Made by a program: the position numbers and the translations under genes. The notes beneath the pieces are model-generated. The model was not told the DNA's origin. It did no database searches and was given only the letters and a program-made list of their open reading frames with translations. A stretch of DNA of 64,000 nt from Streptomyces sp. NBC_01304 (lineage in GTDB: Bacteria > Actinomycetota > Actinomycetes > Streptomycetales > Streptomycetaceae): the NCBI RefSeq assembly GCF_035975855.1, contig NZ_CP109055.1, positions 5,828,001 through 5,892,000 on the forward strand, read 5' to 3'. Of this stretch, positions 50,438 to 59,947 are shown one piece after another; positions within the stretch are counted from its first letter, which is position 1; each line of letters starts with the position of its first letter.

Positions 50438-51868
50438 TCACGCCGGATAGGGCAGCAGACCCTTGTCCGTACGCTCCCACGCCTCGCGCAGCTCCTTCAG
50501 GAGCTCCGGCTCGAAGGCCGCCCGGTCCGCCTGTTCGCGCTGGTCCTCGGCCAGGTTGAACAGCTGGTCCTTGCCGGACTTGCCCCGGTAGTACTTCCAG
50601 TCGCCGCGCCTCAGCGCCCGCTCCCCGCGCACCCGCCAGAACAGGTCGCGCCCGGCCTCGATCTCCTCGCCGCGCAGCAGGTGGCCCGCGAGGCTGGTGC
50701 CGTCCAGCGGGTACGCCGCGTTCGGGCGGGCCCCCGCCAGCTCCAGCAGGGTCGCCGTCCAGTCCGGCGTGAACACCGGGAGGTCGCTGACCTGCCCGCC
50801 GTCGATCCGGGCGGGCCACCGCAGCAGCGTCGGCACCCGGATGCCGCCCTCCTGCAGCGAGGCCTTGTTGCCGCTCAGCGGCCAGTTGTACGAGAAGCGC
50901 TCGCCGCCGTTGTCACTGGCGAAGAACACCAGGGTGTCCCGCTCCTGCCCCGACTTCCGCAGCGCGGCGAGTACTTGGCCCACCGAACGGTCGAGGTCCT
51001 CGACCATCTCCTTGTACTTCTCCACGGATCCGCCGTCCGCGTGCCACAGCGCCCGCCCGTCCCCGGCCTTGATCCGCCGCACGATCTCGGCGCTCGCCTC
51101 CTCGTCGCCGTCGGCGATCCAGGGCCAGTGCGGAGTGGTGAAGTTGAGATTGAGCAGCCAGGGCTTCTCGTGCTCCCGCCCGACGTACTCACTGGCCCGC
51201 TCGGTCAGGATCCGCGTGTAGTACCGCAGGTCCTTGTACTCGGCGTCTCCCTCTCGTACGTCCCCCTCGTAGAGGTCGTACTCACCGCCGAGCCCCAGCT
51301 TCGAGTAGTACTCCAGGGCCCCGCCGAAGTTCCCGAAGAACTCGTCCCAGCCGGACTTGGTGGGGGAGTAGTCCGGCAGATAGCCGCAGTGCCACTTCCC
51401 GATGAGCGCGGTCGCGTACCCGGCGTCCCGCAGCAGCGAGGCGAGGGTGGGGTGGGTCGGCTCGAGACCGGCCGACTTGTCCGCGATCGGCTCCGCGAGC
51501 CCGCCCTTCGTACGTCCGGGGAAACGCCCCGTGTAGAGGCTGAAGCGGGTCGGCGAGCAGGTCGCCGACCCCGAGTACGCATCGGTGAACCGCACGCCCT
51601 GCCGCCCGAGACGGTCCAGGTTCGGCGTCTTGATGTGCGGCGACCCGTAGGAGGACAGGTCGGCCCACCCCAGGTCGTCGCCGAGGATGAACAGGATGTT
51701 GGGCCGCCGCGCGTGCCTGCCGGCGACGGCTTGGAAGGGGCGCTCGGCGGGGGCGGCTTCGGCGGCTTCGGCGGATCCGGCGGAGATCCCGACAGCGGCA
51801 GCGGCCGCCCCGGCTCCGACCGCGGTACCGAAGGCACGCCGGGACAGCTTGGGGTCATGCGAGGTCAC
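50438..51868 (-). CDS. Tat-exported sulfatase
   Basis: A 476-residue alkaline-phosphatase-fold sulfatase. The Tat signal has SRRAFGTAVGAGAAAAAVG. The sulfatase motif CSPTR at residues 104-108 contains the Cys that becomes formylglycine, followed by TGRFPG. NILFILGDDLGWADL (~57) supplies the metal Asp pair, and FFASDNGGE the later metal site. It would release sulfate from organic sulfate esters outside the cell. The GTG start has AGGAG 5 bp upstream. A small leader peptide gene precedes it by 75 bp. Confidence 0.92.
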   Translation of the reverse strand: MTSHDPKLSRRAFGTAVGAGAAAAAVGISAGSAEAAEAAPAERPFQAVAGRHARRPNILFILGDDLGWADLSSYGSPHIKTPNLDRLGRQGVRFTDAYSGSATCSPTRFSLYTGRFPGRTKGGLAEPIADKSAGLEPTHPTLASLLRDAGYATALIGKWHCGYLPDYSPTKSGWDEFFGNFGGALEYYSKLGLGGEYDLYEGDVREGDAEYKDLRYYTRILTERASEYVGREHEKPWLLNLNFTTPHWPWIADGDEEASAEIVRRIKAGDGRALWHADGGSVEKYKEMVEDLDRSVGQVLAALRKSGQERDTLVFFASDNGGERFSYNWPLSGNKASLQEGGIRVPTLLRWPARIDGGQVSDLPVFTPDWTATLLELAGARPNAAYPLDGTSLAGHLLRGEEIEAGRDLFWRVRGERALRRGDWKYYRGKSGKDQLFNLAEDQREQADRAAFEPELLKELREAWERTDKGLLPYPA

Positions 51869-51943
51869 AGGGCACTCCTGAGCACGGCATGCCCGTACGC
51901 GGCCATGCCGAAGAAGAAGGAAGGTGAAGAGGAGAAACGAGGC

Positions 51944-52021
51944 TCAGAAAGCGCAGCGACAGATCGCGCTCGCGACACGGACCAGGTCGACGTGGCGGCG
52001 CTCCACAAGGGTGACCGTCAT
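51944..52021 (-). CDS. small leader peptide upstream of the sulfatase
   Basis: A 25-residue open frame starting MTVTLVERRHVDLVRVASA and ending with two Cys (CRC). I recognise RRHVDLxRVASA as the small Streptomyces 'putative leader peptide' family found upstream of sulfur and cysteine metabolism genes. The distance of 75 bp to the sulfatase start is enough for an attenuator. Translation pausing at Cys codons when cysteine is low could raise sulfatase expression; this mechanism is inferred from cysteine-responsive attenuation known in mycobacteria. The rest of 51869-52194 shows no other gene. Confidence 0.7.
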   Translation of the reverse strand: MTVTLVERRHVDLVRVASAICRCAF

Positions 52022-52194
52022 CGGGTCACTGAGGGGCTGCATGATCCCGGAGCCTGGCGGAGGCTCCGCGTACCTGTCAACGAGGGGTCCATCCACCGGG
52101 ACGTACTCCATATGGAACCGCCCAGATCGCGACATCACTCAGCGTCCACTTGCCTTGACGGTGCGTACTCGCATCCCACAAGGAAGAGACCCTC

Positions 52195-53010
52195 ATGCAG
52201 TCGAAGCGCATAGCCACCGTCCTGACCGCCGCGGCCCTCGCCACCGCGCTCGCCGCCCCCGCGACGGCCTGGGCGGACCCGACCCCGGCCCCGGTCGAGT
52301 CCGGCACCGCGAGCCAGGAGCCCACCCCGCCCACCCCCGGCGGCAAGGAAGTCAAGGCCGACGGTGGCTTCGTCAAGCTCACCCTCGCGGCCAACCTCCT
52401 CGACGGCCTCAAGGCCAAGGGCGTCGTCCTCACCCAGCTGACCGCCGACTGCAAGGTCCCCAAGGACGAGACCGGCAAGCCCTACCTCCCGCCCGTCACC
52501 GCGCTCAGCCTCGGTGTGCAGGCCGGCGAGATCGCCGCGGTGGACGCCAAGATCGCAGGCAATGTCGCCTTCGCCGACACCTGCATCGGCATGGTCAACG
52601 CCAAGGGCGAGAAGGGCGTCGTCCTCAGCAACCTCGCGGCCGACCTCTCCACCGGCACGATCACGGCGAAGCTGCAGAACGAGAAGGGCGTGACGGACGT
52701 CAAGCTCGGCACCTTCGAGCGGCCCGCCCTGGACGCCAAGACCGTCGACGTCGCGGCCAACGCGGTCGCCCTCGACGCGGCCGTCAACCTCGACGCCGCC
52801 CTCGCGGCGCAGGTCAACGCCGACCTCGGCGTGAACGTCCTGGTCGGCGGCGGCCCGCTGCTCGCCATCGACTCCGAGATCTCGCTGGACAACGCGGTGA
52901 ACCTCGCGGTCGACCTGGGCCTGGACCTCAACCTCAACGCCAACGCCAACGTCAACCTGGTCACGACGCTCGGCGGAGTCCTCGGCGGCCTGCTCGGCGG
53001 CGGCAAGTAG
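52195..53010 (+). CDS. secreted hypothetical protein with Leu/Asn-rich tail
   Basis: A 271-residue protein with a Sec signal (MQSKRIATVLTAAALATALA, cleavage near AWA). The mature part begins with a Pro-rich linker, has two Cys (ADCKVP, DTCIGM) likely bridged, and ends with a repetitive stretch rich in Asp, Asn, Leu, Val and Ala (LGLDLNLNANANVNL), closing with Gly residues. No family of known function is recognised. Its upstream gap is shared with the sulfatase leader. Confidence 0.78.
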   Translation: MQSKRIATVLTAAALATALAAPATAWADPTPAPVESGTASQEPTPPTPGGKEVKADGGFVKLTLAANLLDGLKAKGVVLTQLTADCKVPKDETGKPYLPPVTALSLGVQAGEIAAVDAKIAGNVAFADTCIGMVNAKGEKGVVLSNLAADLSTGTITAKLQNEKGVTDVKLGTFERPALDAKTVDVAANAVALDAAVNLDAALAAQVNADLGVNVLVGGGPLLAIDSEISLDNAVNLAVDLGLDLNLNANANVNLVTTLGGVLGGLLGGGK

Positions 53011-53037
53011 CGCGCATCCACACCGAACGCCCCCCGA

Positions 53038-53076
53038 ACGACCCCGGCACCCCAGAACGCCCGGTGCCGGGGTCGT
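53038..53076 (+). terminator. terminator before purF
   Basis: ACGACCCCGGCACC and GGTGCCGGGGTCGT pair over 14 bp around an 11-base loop, 27 bp after the preceding stop codon. Confidence 0.8.
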
Positions 53077-53245
53077 GAGGTTTCATGGAGGTGGTGTGCG
53101 TGATGTGCGCCACGGGACATTCGAGGCACTCCCATGTGGGGGGCCGTGTGGGGGCCTGATCCCCGGCGAATCCTTGGTGGATCCTGCGAACATCTGACCG
53201 ATCGTCGGTTCGGTGCATCCTCCGACTACGGATACGCTGTCTTTT

Positions 53246-54760
53246 GTGCGCGGTGACGGACGACTCAACCACGACCTGCTCCCCGGCGAGAAGGGCCCCC
53301 AGGACGCTTGCGGCGTCTTCGGTGTCTGGGCCCCCGGCGAAGAGGTTGCCAAGCTCACCTATTTCGGACTGTATGCCCTGCAGCACCGCGGACAGGAATC
53401 CGCGGGCATCGCAGTGAGCAACGGGTCGCAGATCCTGGTCTTCAAGGACATGGGTCTCGTCTCGCAGGTCTTCGATGAAACCTCCCTCGGCTCCCTCCAG
53501 GGCCACATCGCGGTGGGCCATGCCCGCTACTCCACCACCGGTGCCTCGGTGTGGGAGAACGCGCAGCCGACCTTCCGCGCCACGGCGCACGGCTCGATCG
53601 CGCTCGGCCACAACGGCAACCTCGTGAACACCGCCCAGCTCGCGGAGATGGTCGCCGCGCTCCCCAAGGAGAAGGGCCGGGCCACCCAGGTAGCCGCCAC
53701 CAACGACACCGACCTGGTCACCGCGCTCCTCGCGGGCCAGACGGACGACGACGGCAAGCCGCTGACCATAGAGGAAGCGGCCGCCAAGATCCTGCCGGAC
53801 GTCAAGGGCGCCTTCTCCCTCGTCTTCATGGACGAGCAGACGCTGTACGCGGCCCGTGACCCCCAGGGCATCCGCCCCCTCGTCCTCGGTCGCCTCGACC
53901 GCGGCTGGGTGGTCGCCTCCGAGTCCGCGGCCCTCGACATCTGCGGTGCCGCCTACGTCCGCGAGGTCGAGCCGGGCGAGCTCATCGCGATCGACGAGAA
54001 CGGCCTGCGCACCTCCCGCTTCGCCGAAGCAAAGCCCAAGGGCTGTGTCTTCGAGTACGTCTATCTGGCCCGCCCGGACACCGACATCGCGGGCCGGAAC
54101 GTGTACCTCTCGCGCGTCGAGATGGGCCGGAAACTCGCCAAGGAATTCCCGGTCGAGGCCGACCTGGTGATAGCTACTCCGGAGTCCGGCACCCCCGCCG
54201 CGATCGGTTACGCGGAAGCCAGCGGCATCCCGTACGGCTCGGGACTGGTCAAGAACGCGTACGTCGGTCGTACGTTCATCCAGCCCTCGCAGACCATCCG
54301 TCAGCTGGGCATCCGCCTCAAGCTGAACCCGCTCAAGGAAGTCATCAAGGGCCAGCGCCTGGTCGTGGTCGACGACTCGATCGTCCGCGGCAACACCCAG
54401 CGCGCCCTGGTCAAGATGCTCCGCGAGGCGGGCGCGGCGGAGGTCCACATCCGGATCTCCTCGCCGCCCGTGAAGTGGCCCTGCTTCTTCGGCATCGACT
54501 TCGCGACCCGCGCCGAGCTCATCGCCAACGGCATGACGGTCGACGAGATCGCCGCGTCCCTGGGTGCCGACTCCCTCTCCTACATCTCCATCGACGGCAT
54601 GATCGAGGCGACCACCATCGCCAAGCCGAACCTCTGCCGTGCCTGCTTCGACGGCGAGTACCCGATGGACCTGCCGGACCCCGAGCTCCTCGGCAAGCAG
54701 CTCCTGGAGACCGAGCTCGCGGGCGGCCCGGCGGCCGCGGACGCGCTCCGGCGCCCGTAA
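53246..54760 (+). CDS. purF: amidophosphoribosyltransferase
   Basis: A 504-residue enzyme for the first step of purine synthesis (PRPP plus glutamine to phosphoribosylamine). A short propeptide precedes Cys22 (DACGVFGVW), the glutaminase nucleophile after processing. The PRPP loop is LVVVDDSIVRGNT (~371). Cysteines in KGCVF, WPCFFGID and LCRACF match the 4Fe-4S ligands of the Bacillus-type enzyme. The GTG at 53246 has no SD; TACGCT ends 7 nt upstream within CGGATACGCTG, also found before purS. Confidence 0.95.
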   Translation: MRGDGRLNHDLLPGEKGPQDACGVFGVWAPGEEVAKLTYFGLYALQHRGQESAGIAVSNGSQILVFKDMGLVSQVFDETSLGSLQGHIAVGHARYSTTGASVWENAQPTFRATAHGSIALGHNGNLVNTAQLAEMVAALPKEKGRATQVAATNDTDLVTALLAGQTDDDGKPLTIEEAAAKILPDVKGAFSLVFMDEQTLYAARDPQGIRPLVLGRLDRGWVVASESAALDICGAAYVREVEPGELIAIDENGLRTSRFAEAKPKGCVFEYVYLARPDTDIAGRNVYLSRVEMGRKLAKEFPVEADLVIATPESGTPAAIGYAEASGIPYGSGLVKNAYVGRTFIQPSQTIRQLGIRLKLNPLKEVIKGQRLVVVDDSIVRGNTQRALVKMLREAGAAEVHIRISSPPVKWPCFFGIDFATRAELIANGMTVDEIAASLGADSLSYISIDGMIEATTIAKPNLCRACFDGEYPMDLPDPELLGKQLLETELAGGPAAADALRRP

Positions 54761-54805
54761 GCCCCCGCAGTAACCCCCGTAGTAACGACACGAAAGTCCC
54801 CAGCC

Positions 54806-55882
54806 ATGTCTGCTGAGTCCACCGGTGCCAGCTACGCCGCCGCGGGCGTCGACATCGAAGCGGGCGACCGCGCCGTCGAGTTGATGAAGGAGTGGGTGAA
54901 GAAGACCCAGCGCCCCGAGACCACCGGCCTCGGCGGCCTGGGCGGCTTCGCCGGCCTCTTCGACGCCTCCGCCCTCAAGCGCTACGACCGCCCGCTGCTC
55001 GCCTCCGCCACGGACGGCGTCGGTACGAAGGTCGACCTCGCCCGGCAGCTCGGCGTGTACGACACCATCGGCCACGACCTGGTCGCCATGGTCATGGACG
55101 ACATCGTGGTGTGCGGCGCCGAGCCGCTCTTCATGACCGACTACATCTGCGTCGGCAAGGTGCACCCCGAGCGCGTCGCCGCCATCGTGAAGGGCATCGC
55201 CGAGGGCTGCGTCCTGGCCGGCACCGCCCTCGTCGGCGGCGAGACGGCCGAGCACCCGGGCCTGCTGGGCCCGGACGACTTCGACGTGGCGGGCGCCGGC
55301 ACCGGCGTGGTCGAGGCCGATGAGGTCCTCGGCGCGGAACGTATCCGCAAGGGTGACGCGGTGATCGCCATGGCGTCCTCGGGTCTTCACTCCAACGGGT
55401 ACTCGCTCGTCCGTCACGTCGTCTTCGACCGCGCGAAGATGAGCCTGGACCAGCAGGTCGAGGAATTCGGCCGGACCCTCGGCGAGGAGCTCCTGGAGCC
55501 CACCAAGATCTACTCCCTGGACTGCCTGGCGCTCACCCGCACCACCGAGGTGCACGCCTTCAGCCACATCACCGGCGGCGGCCTCGCCAACAACCTGGGC
55601 CGCGTCATCCCCGACGCCCTGCACGCCACGGTCGACCGCTCGACCTGGACGCCGGGCGCGGTGTTCGACCTGGTGGGCAAGGCCGGCCGGGTGGAGCGCC
55701 TGGAGCTCGAGAAGACGCTGAACATGGGCGTCGGCATGATGGCGATCGTCCCCGAGGAGTCCGTGGACGTGGCCCTGACAGCCCTGGAGGACCGGGGCGT
55801 GGAGGCGTGGGTCGCGGGCGAGATCGTCGAGCGTGGCGACCACACGACGGGCGCGGCCCTGACCGGCGACTACGCGAACTGA
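54806..55882 (+). CDS. purM: phosphoribosylformylglycinamidine cyclo-ligase (AIR synthetase)
   Basis: A 358-residue enzyme closing FGAM to AIR with ATP. YAAAGVDIEAGDRAVELMK is the N-terminal ATP-loop region; ASATDGVGTKVDLA (~68) and ALVGGETAEHPGLL (~140) are PurM signatures, with FSHITGGGLANNL (~255). It follows purF by 45 bp, so the two form an operon. A strong hairpin follows the stop. Confidence 0.96.
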   Translation: MSAESTGASYAAAGVDIEAGDRAVELMKEWVKKTQRPETTGLGGLGGFAGLFDASALKRYDRPLLASATDGVGTKVDLARQLGVYDTIGHDLVAMVMDDIVVCGAEPLFMTDYICVGKVHPERVAAIVKGIAEGCVLAGTALVGGETAEHPGLLGPDDFDVAGAGTGVVEADEVLGAERIRKGDAVIAMASSGLHSNGYSLVRHVVFDRAKMSLDQQVEEFGRTLGEELLEPTKIYSLDCLALTRTTEVHAFSHITGGGLANNLGRVIPDALHATVDRSTWTPGAVFDLVGKAGRVERLELEKTLNMGVGMMAIVPEESVDVALTALEDRGVEAWVAGEIVERGDHTTGAALTGDYAN

Positions 55883-55891
55883 TCACGCGAC

Positions 55892-55931
55892 AGAGCCCCC
55901 TGGGTCCCCTCGTAGGGGCCCAGGGGGCTCT
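55892..55931 (+). terminator. purFM terminator
   Basis: AGAGCCCCCTGGG and CCCAGGGGGCTCT form a perfect 13-bp stem with an inner CCCC/GGGG pair, then TTCGTTGTT. A 13-bp direct repeat (GTTGTTCTGTGCA at 55934 and 55949) follows, of unknown meaning. Confidence 0.85.
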
Positions 55932-56035
55932 TCGTTGTTCTGTGCATGGTTGTTCTGTGCAGCACAAAACCCGGTCCGGCGCGACTGGGTCGCGTTGCCC
56001 GGACCGGGCAGGGTGCGCAAGCTATACGGACAGCG

Positions 56036-56290
56036 TCAAGCCCCGCGGCGCTGCGACGAAGGGCCGGACTCGTCGGAGTCCTCGTCTTCGTCCTCGTTGT
56101 AGAGATCCGCGTACTGGGAGTACGGGTCGTCTTCCTCGTCGTCGTCTTCGAACGGCTCGCCATTCGGCGGCTGCTGCGAAGTCGAAGCGCCCAGCTCATT
56201 GGCCAGACGCGACAGGTCAGTCCCGCCGCTGCTGTACTTCAGCTGGCGGGCGACCTTGGTCTGCTTGGCCTTTGCCCGGCCGCGCCCCAT
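56036..56290 (-). CDS. DUF3073 family protein
   Basis: An 84-residue actinobacterial protein beginning MGRGRAKAKQTKVARQLKYS and continuing GTDLSRLANELG; the C-terminal half is very acidic (EDDDEEDDPYSQYADLYNED). The basic start and acidic end suggest a nucleic acid or ribosome partner, but no function is known. AAGGGGG lies 8 bp before the ATG at 56290. The 291 bp upstream to the vdh stop hold no gene that I can support. Confidence 0.9.
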   Translation of the reverse strand: MGRGRAKAKQTKVARQLKYSSGGTDLSRLANELGASTSQQPPNGEPFEDDDEEDDPYSQYADLYNEDEDEDSDESGPSSQRRGA

Positions 56291-56581
56291 GGCTCGACCC
56301 CCTTGGATATGGGGCTCGGCGGCCCCAGAGTCTTGACACGCGTTCATGATTCAGAACGGGCTCTCCTTGGAGAGACCGGTCCGTAGGGCTTCAACGGTAC
56401 CTGCTTCGGCGGCCATACGGTACGCCGCCCACAGGACGCGCCTGGGTCCAACACCTGCGAGAAGCCCCGTCCTCGCTGGTCAACACCGATTTTAACCTCT
56501 TCTTTGCGGGCGACCCGCCGACGAGCGTGAGGCTTGTCTCTCCTCGCGCCTCCGCCGAGCGCCGACGGGCCGCCCCGGGCG

Positions 56582-57676
56582 TCACGCGCGGCGGGCCGCG
56601 GCCGCCTCAGCCATGCGGTGCTCGGCGATCCGGTCGGCCGCAGCGGCCGGCGGAATGCCGTCCATCTTCGCGCGAGCGAATATGGCCAGCGTGGTGTCGT
56701 AGATCTTCGAAGCCTTCGCCTTGCAGCGGTCGAAGTCGAAGCCGTGCAGCTCGTCGGCGACCTGGATCACGCCGCCGGCGTTCACCACGTAGTCCGGGGC
56801 ATAGAGGATCCCGCGGTCGGCGAGGTCCTTCTCGACGCCGGGGTGGGCGAGCTGGTTGTTGGCCGCGCCGCACACCACCCTCGCCGTGAGCACCGGGACG
56901 GACTCGTCGTTGAGGGCGCCGCCGAGTGCGCAGGGGGCGTAGATGTCGAGGCCCTCGACGCGGATCAGCGCCTCGGTGTCGACGACGGAGGTGACCTTGC
57001 CGGGGTGCCGGTCGAGGATCCGCTGGACGGATTCCGCGCGCACGTCGGTGATGACGACCTCGGCGCCCTCCTCCACCAGGTGCTCGACCAGGTGGTGGCC
57101 GACCTTGCCGACGCCGGCGATGCCGACCTTGCGGCCGCGCAGCGTCGGGTCGCCCCACAGGTGCTGGGCGCTGGCGCGCATGCCCTGGTAGACGCCGTAC
57201 GCGGTGAGCACGGAGGAGTCGCCGGCGCCGCCGTTCTCGGGGGAGCGGCCGGTGGCCCACTGGCACTCGCGGGCGACGACGTCCATGTCGGCGACGTACG
57301 TGCCGACGTCGCACGCGGTGACGTACCGGCCGCCGAGCGAGGCCACGAACCGGCCGTAGGCCAGCAGCAGTTCCTCGCTCTTCAGGATGTCCGGGTCGCC
57401 GATGATCACGGCCTTGCCGCCGCCGTGGTCGAGGCCGGCCATGGCGTTCTTGTACGACATCCCGCGGGCGAGGTTGAGCGCGTCGGCGACGGCCTCTTCC
57501 TCGCTCGCGTACGGGTAGAAGCGCGTGCCGCCGAGGGCCGGGCCCAGGGCGGTGCTGTGGATGGCGATGACGGCCTTGAGGCCACTGGCTCTGTCCTGGC
57601 AGAGCACGACTTGCTCGTGCCCCCCTTGGTCCGACCGGAACAGGGTGTGCAGGACGCTCTCAGTCACTTCGGTCAC
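56582..57676 (-). CDS. vdh: valine dehydrogenase (Glu/Leu/Phe/Val dehydrogenase family)
   Basis: A 364-residue NAD-dependent enzyme that deaminates valine and other branched amino acids to 2-oxo acids, feeding acyl-CoA precursors for polyketides. [16 protein letters not shown] holds the catalytic Lys. [19 protein letters not shown] is the NAD-binding fold, and [14 protein letters not shown] is a family motif. The length equals that of S. coelicolor Vdh as I recall it. The GTG at 57676 has GGGAG 8 bp upstream; ATG 57691 is possible. Confidence 0.93.
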   Translation of the reverse strand: MTEVTESVLHTLFRSDQGGHEQVVLCQDRASGLKAVIAIHSTALGPALGGTRFYPYASEEEAVADALNLARGMSYKNAMAGLDHGGGKAVIIGDPDILKSEELLLAYGRFVASLGGRYVTACDVGTYVADMDVVARECQWATGRSPENGGAGDSSVLTAYGVYQGMRASAQHLWGDPTLRGRKVGIAGVGKVGHHLVEHLVEEGAEVVITDVRAESVQRILDRHPGKVTSVVDTEALIRVEGLDIYAPCALGGALNDESVPVLTARVVCGAANNQLAHPGVEKDLADRGILYAPDYVVNAGGVIQVADELHGFDFDRCKAKASKIYDTTLAIFARAKMDGIPPAAAADRIAEHRMAEAAAARRA

Positions 57677-57864
57677 TGTGGTGACTCCCATGTGTGTAGC
57701 GCGGTTTGAAGCAGCCCTCGTGCGGGTGGCGACGGCTGTGGGCAAGAGCGTATGACCTCGATGCCCTGTCCATCCGACAAGTGCTCCGGATCACTCTCTC
57801 GCGAAGGGCGGTCATGGGACGATTCGCAGGGTTTTCCCGTCGCTGTGCAGGGGAGGGAGCAGGC

Positions 57865-58719
57865 GTGCCCAAGGTGTCGTCCGTGTGTGTCCCGTACGCG
57901 TCGTATCTGCGCGTGTACGAGCCGCTGGCCGCCTTCCCCGAGCCCGAGCGCACCCACTGGGCGCGCTATGCGGAGCGCGCCCAGCACCCTTCGTACCAAG
58001 ATGAACTACAGCGTTCCTTGAGGGACTTGCTGCCCACGCCGCCCATTCCGGTTCCGGTGCACGAGAGCGCGGACGCGTTCGTCGCGACGATCGACGGGGT
58101 GCTGTGCGTGTGCCCCTGGCGGACCCGGCTGCGCGGCTGGCAGGCGCTCGGCGATCTGGCGGAGCAGTTCCCGCTGCCGGTCCTGGACGCGGTGCTGCCC
58201 CCGGTGGTGCGCCGGCAGGCGGCCGCGGACTACGACGACTGGCGGGAGCGGAATCCGGACGCCCGGCCCTGGATCCGTACGTCGACGTGGCAGGTCCCGC
58301 TGAACTGGTTCGTGCTCGTCTCGGACGAGGAGCGGGAGTACGAGCCCAAGACGGCCGGCGACGAGGGGTGCCCGGCGCCGCTCCTGCGCTACCGGACGCC
58401 GATGGTGCAGGCCAGGCGGCGGGTGGCGCGCGCACTGAAGGCGCTCAAGGACGCGATCGACGAGGGTCCGCTGATCGACGGCCTGGTGGATGTGGGGCGA
58501 TGGCTCGAGGAGTTCCATCCCCGCTCGCTGGTCGAGCTCGACTACGGCGGCCTGGTGCACGCCCTGAGCGCGGATGATCTTGACGAGGACCACTCGGCGG
58601 CGGATGTCGCCGAGGGCATCGAGGCGCTGCGCGACGGGGACGGCGAAGCGGCCGGCGAGGCGTATGCGCGACTTATGGAACGGTGGCGTGCGGTCCGCGA
58701 CCGGCAGTTCGCCAGCTAG
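57865..58719 (+). CDS. conserved hypothetical Streptomyces protein
   Basis: A 284-residue soluble protein (VPKVSSVCVPYASYLRVYEP), with no signal peptide or membrane segment and an acidic C-terminal end (ALSADDLDEDHSAADVAEG). No domain of known function is recognised. GGGAGGGAG lies 6 bp before the GTG. It is divergent from vdh and lies between vdh and bldC, the same place as in S. coelicolor (SCO4090 as I recall). Confidence 0.82.
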   Translation: MPKVSSVCVPYASYLRVYEPLAAFPEPERTHWARYAERAQHPSYQDELQRSLRDLLPTPPIPVPVHESADAFVATIDGVLCVCPWRTRLRGWQALGDLAEQFPLPVLDAVLPPVVRRQAAADYDDWRERNPDARPWIRTSTWQVPLNWFVLVSDEEREYEPKTAGDEGCPAPLLRYRTPMVQARRRVARALKALKDAIDEGPLIDGLVDVGRWLEEFHPRSLVELDYGGLVHALSADDLDEDHSAADVAEGIEALRDGDGEAAGEAYARLMERWRAVRDRQFAS

Positions 58720-58980
58720 GCAAATCGGGACATCTTGCCCATTTCCCGGCCTTTGGTGTGTGACGGGTGGGGCTATGGTCGGTGAACCGCCAGGACGTAG
58801 GTCCCGATCCGGGCTTTCGGGTCAAGCGTGACGGACCGCACTTACATCGCCCTTGCCTTCTTCGCCTTCCCTCGTGCCAAAATAGGACAAGGAGTCCGGG
58901 GAGGACTCCTTCCGTCCAGCTTTGGGCGGAGTGCTTGGCATTGCACTCTTATTGGGGGGCCTGATGACTCCTGATCACCA

Positions 58981-58997
58981 TGTGACTGATCGTCACA
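58981..58997 (+). promoter_or_regulatory. inverted repeat in the bldC upstream region
   Basis: TGTGAC and GTCACA flank TGATC, about 240 bp before bldC, with another GTGACTG at 59003. It resembles a Crp-like site but the spacer is one base too long. The 518-bp gap 58720-59237 holds no gene; it is long for a 68-residue protein and suggests elaborate control. Confidence 0.4.
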
Positions 58998-59237
58998 GTG
59001 GCGTGACTGTCCGCTATGGGCGGGTCCATCGGCTTCCGTCGTTGATGGACACCTGAGAGGGCAATTCCATCGGTTTGGCCGACGCGGCTGGACAGATGGT
59101 GTAGTTGTAGTGCCGAGGACAAGCCGTTCGTCCTATAACCGACTCGACTCGCGTCCGCCATTTCGGGCAACGCGGGTCAAGGTGCAGAATTTAGAGGAAT
59201 GAACCGAGAAGGTTCGGTTCTCCCGAGGAGGCCGCTC

Positions 59238-59444
59238 ATGACCGCTCGCACCCCTGATGCCGAGCCGCTGCTGACCCCCGCTGAGGTCGCCACGATGTTC
59301 CGCGTCGACCCCAAGACGGTCACGCGCTGGGCGAAGGCCGGCAAGCTCACGTCCATCCGCACGCTGGGTGGACACCGTCGATACCGCGAGGCTGAGGTCC
59401 GCGCACTGCTTGCGGGCATTCCGCAGCAGCGCAGCGAGGCCTGA
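59238..59444 (+). CDS. bldC: developmental regulator BldC (MerR-like)
   Basis: A 68-residue MerR-type winged-helix protein with no effector domain (LLTPAEVATMFRVDPKTVTR, WAKAGKLTSIRTLGGHRRYR). It appears identical or nearly so to S. coelicolor BldC, which binds head-to-tail on repeated sites and holds back entry into development. GAGGAG lies 8 bp before the ATG at 59238; the open frame extends upstream but without conservation. A strong terminator follows. Confidence 0.96.
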   Translation: MTARTPDAEPLLTPAEVATMFRVDPKTVTRWAKAGKLTSIRTLGGHRRYREAEVRALLAGIPQQRSEA

Positions 59445-59569
59445 TTCAAGCCTGGCACCTGCATAAACCGGGCTTTTCCGGGTCCCCCAACTCGGTGATG
59501 CCCACCTGAAGCTCCATGGACGGGGGCCTGCCCCAACAGGCTCCGCACCCGCACCACTGGGTACGTCTC

Positions 59570-59609
59570 AAAGATCGCGCTGGACTCCGCCGGGTCCAGC
59601 GCGATCTTT
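59570..59609 (+). terminator. strong intrinsic terminator after bldC
   Basis: AAAGATCGCGCTGGAC and GTCCAGCGCGATCTTT pair over 16 bp around TCCGCCGG and run into further T residues, 125 bp past bldC. The following 59610-59947 holds no convincing gene; it has a perfect 12-bp palindrome GTGCAATTGCAC at 59752-59763 next to an AT-rich stretch. Confidence 0.88.
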
Positions 59610-59947
59610 TTTGTGCGCCGACTGACCTGGTGGTTGGTGTCCTGTGGGTCTCTGAGGGGGTCTGTGGGATGTCCGCCGGAGCTGTTCGGAGGTGTCCGGT
59701 CGAGGTGCCGGACGGAGGTCTCCGGAGTCCGTCGGACCCCCTCAGAAGGTGGTGCAATTGCACATATTAAATTGGCCCCTTGTAGGACGGGTGTAAGTGT
59801 GGGGGTTTCCCAAACTCGTTCGGTGACACCCGTCACATGTCGTGACGCTTGTGGCATATGACGTTGCTGCGCTAGTGGGGCTGGAGGAACGTATCGCTCG
59901 CCAACTTCAGCTTCCCACTCGTGAGATGAGCCGCCAGGCGCCTTTGG

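Noticed and set aside
59613..59861. An 82-codon rightward open frame after the bldC terminator
   Set aside because: No ribosome site, atypical composition, and it crosses the palindromic AT-rich region; not supported as a gene.
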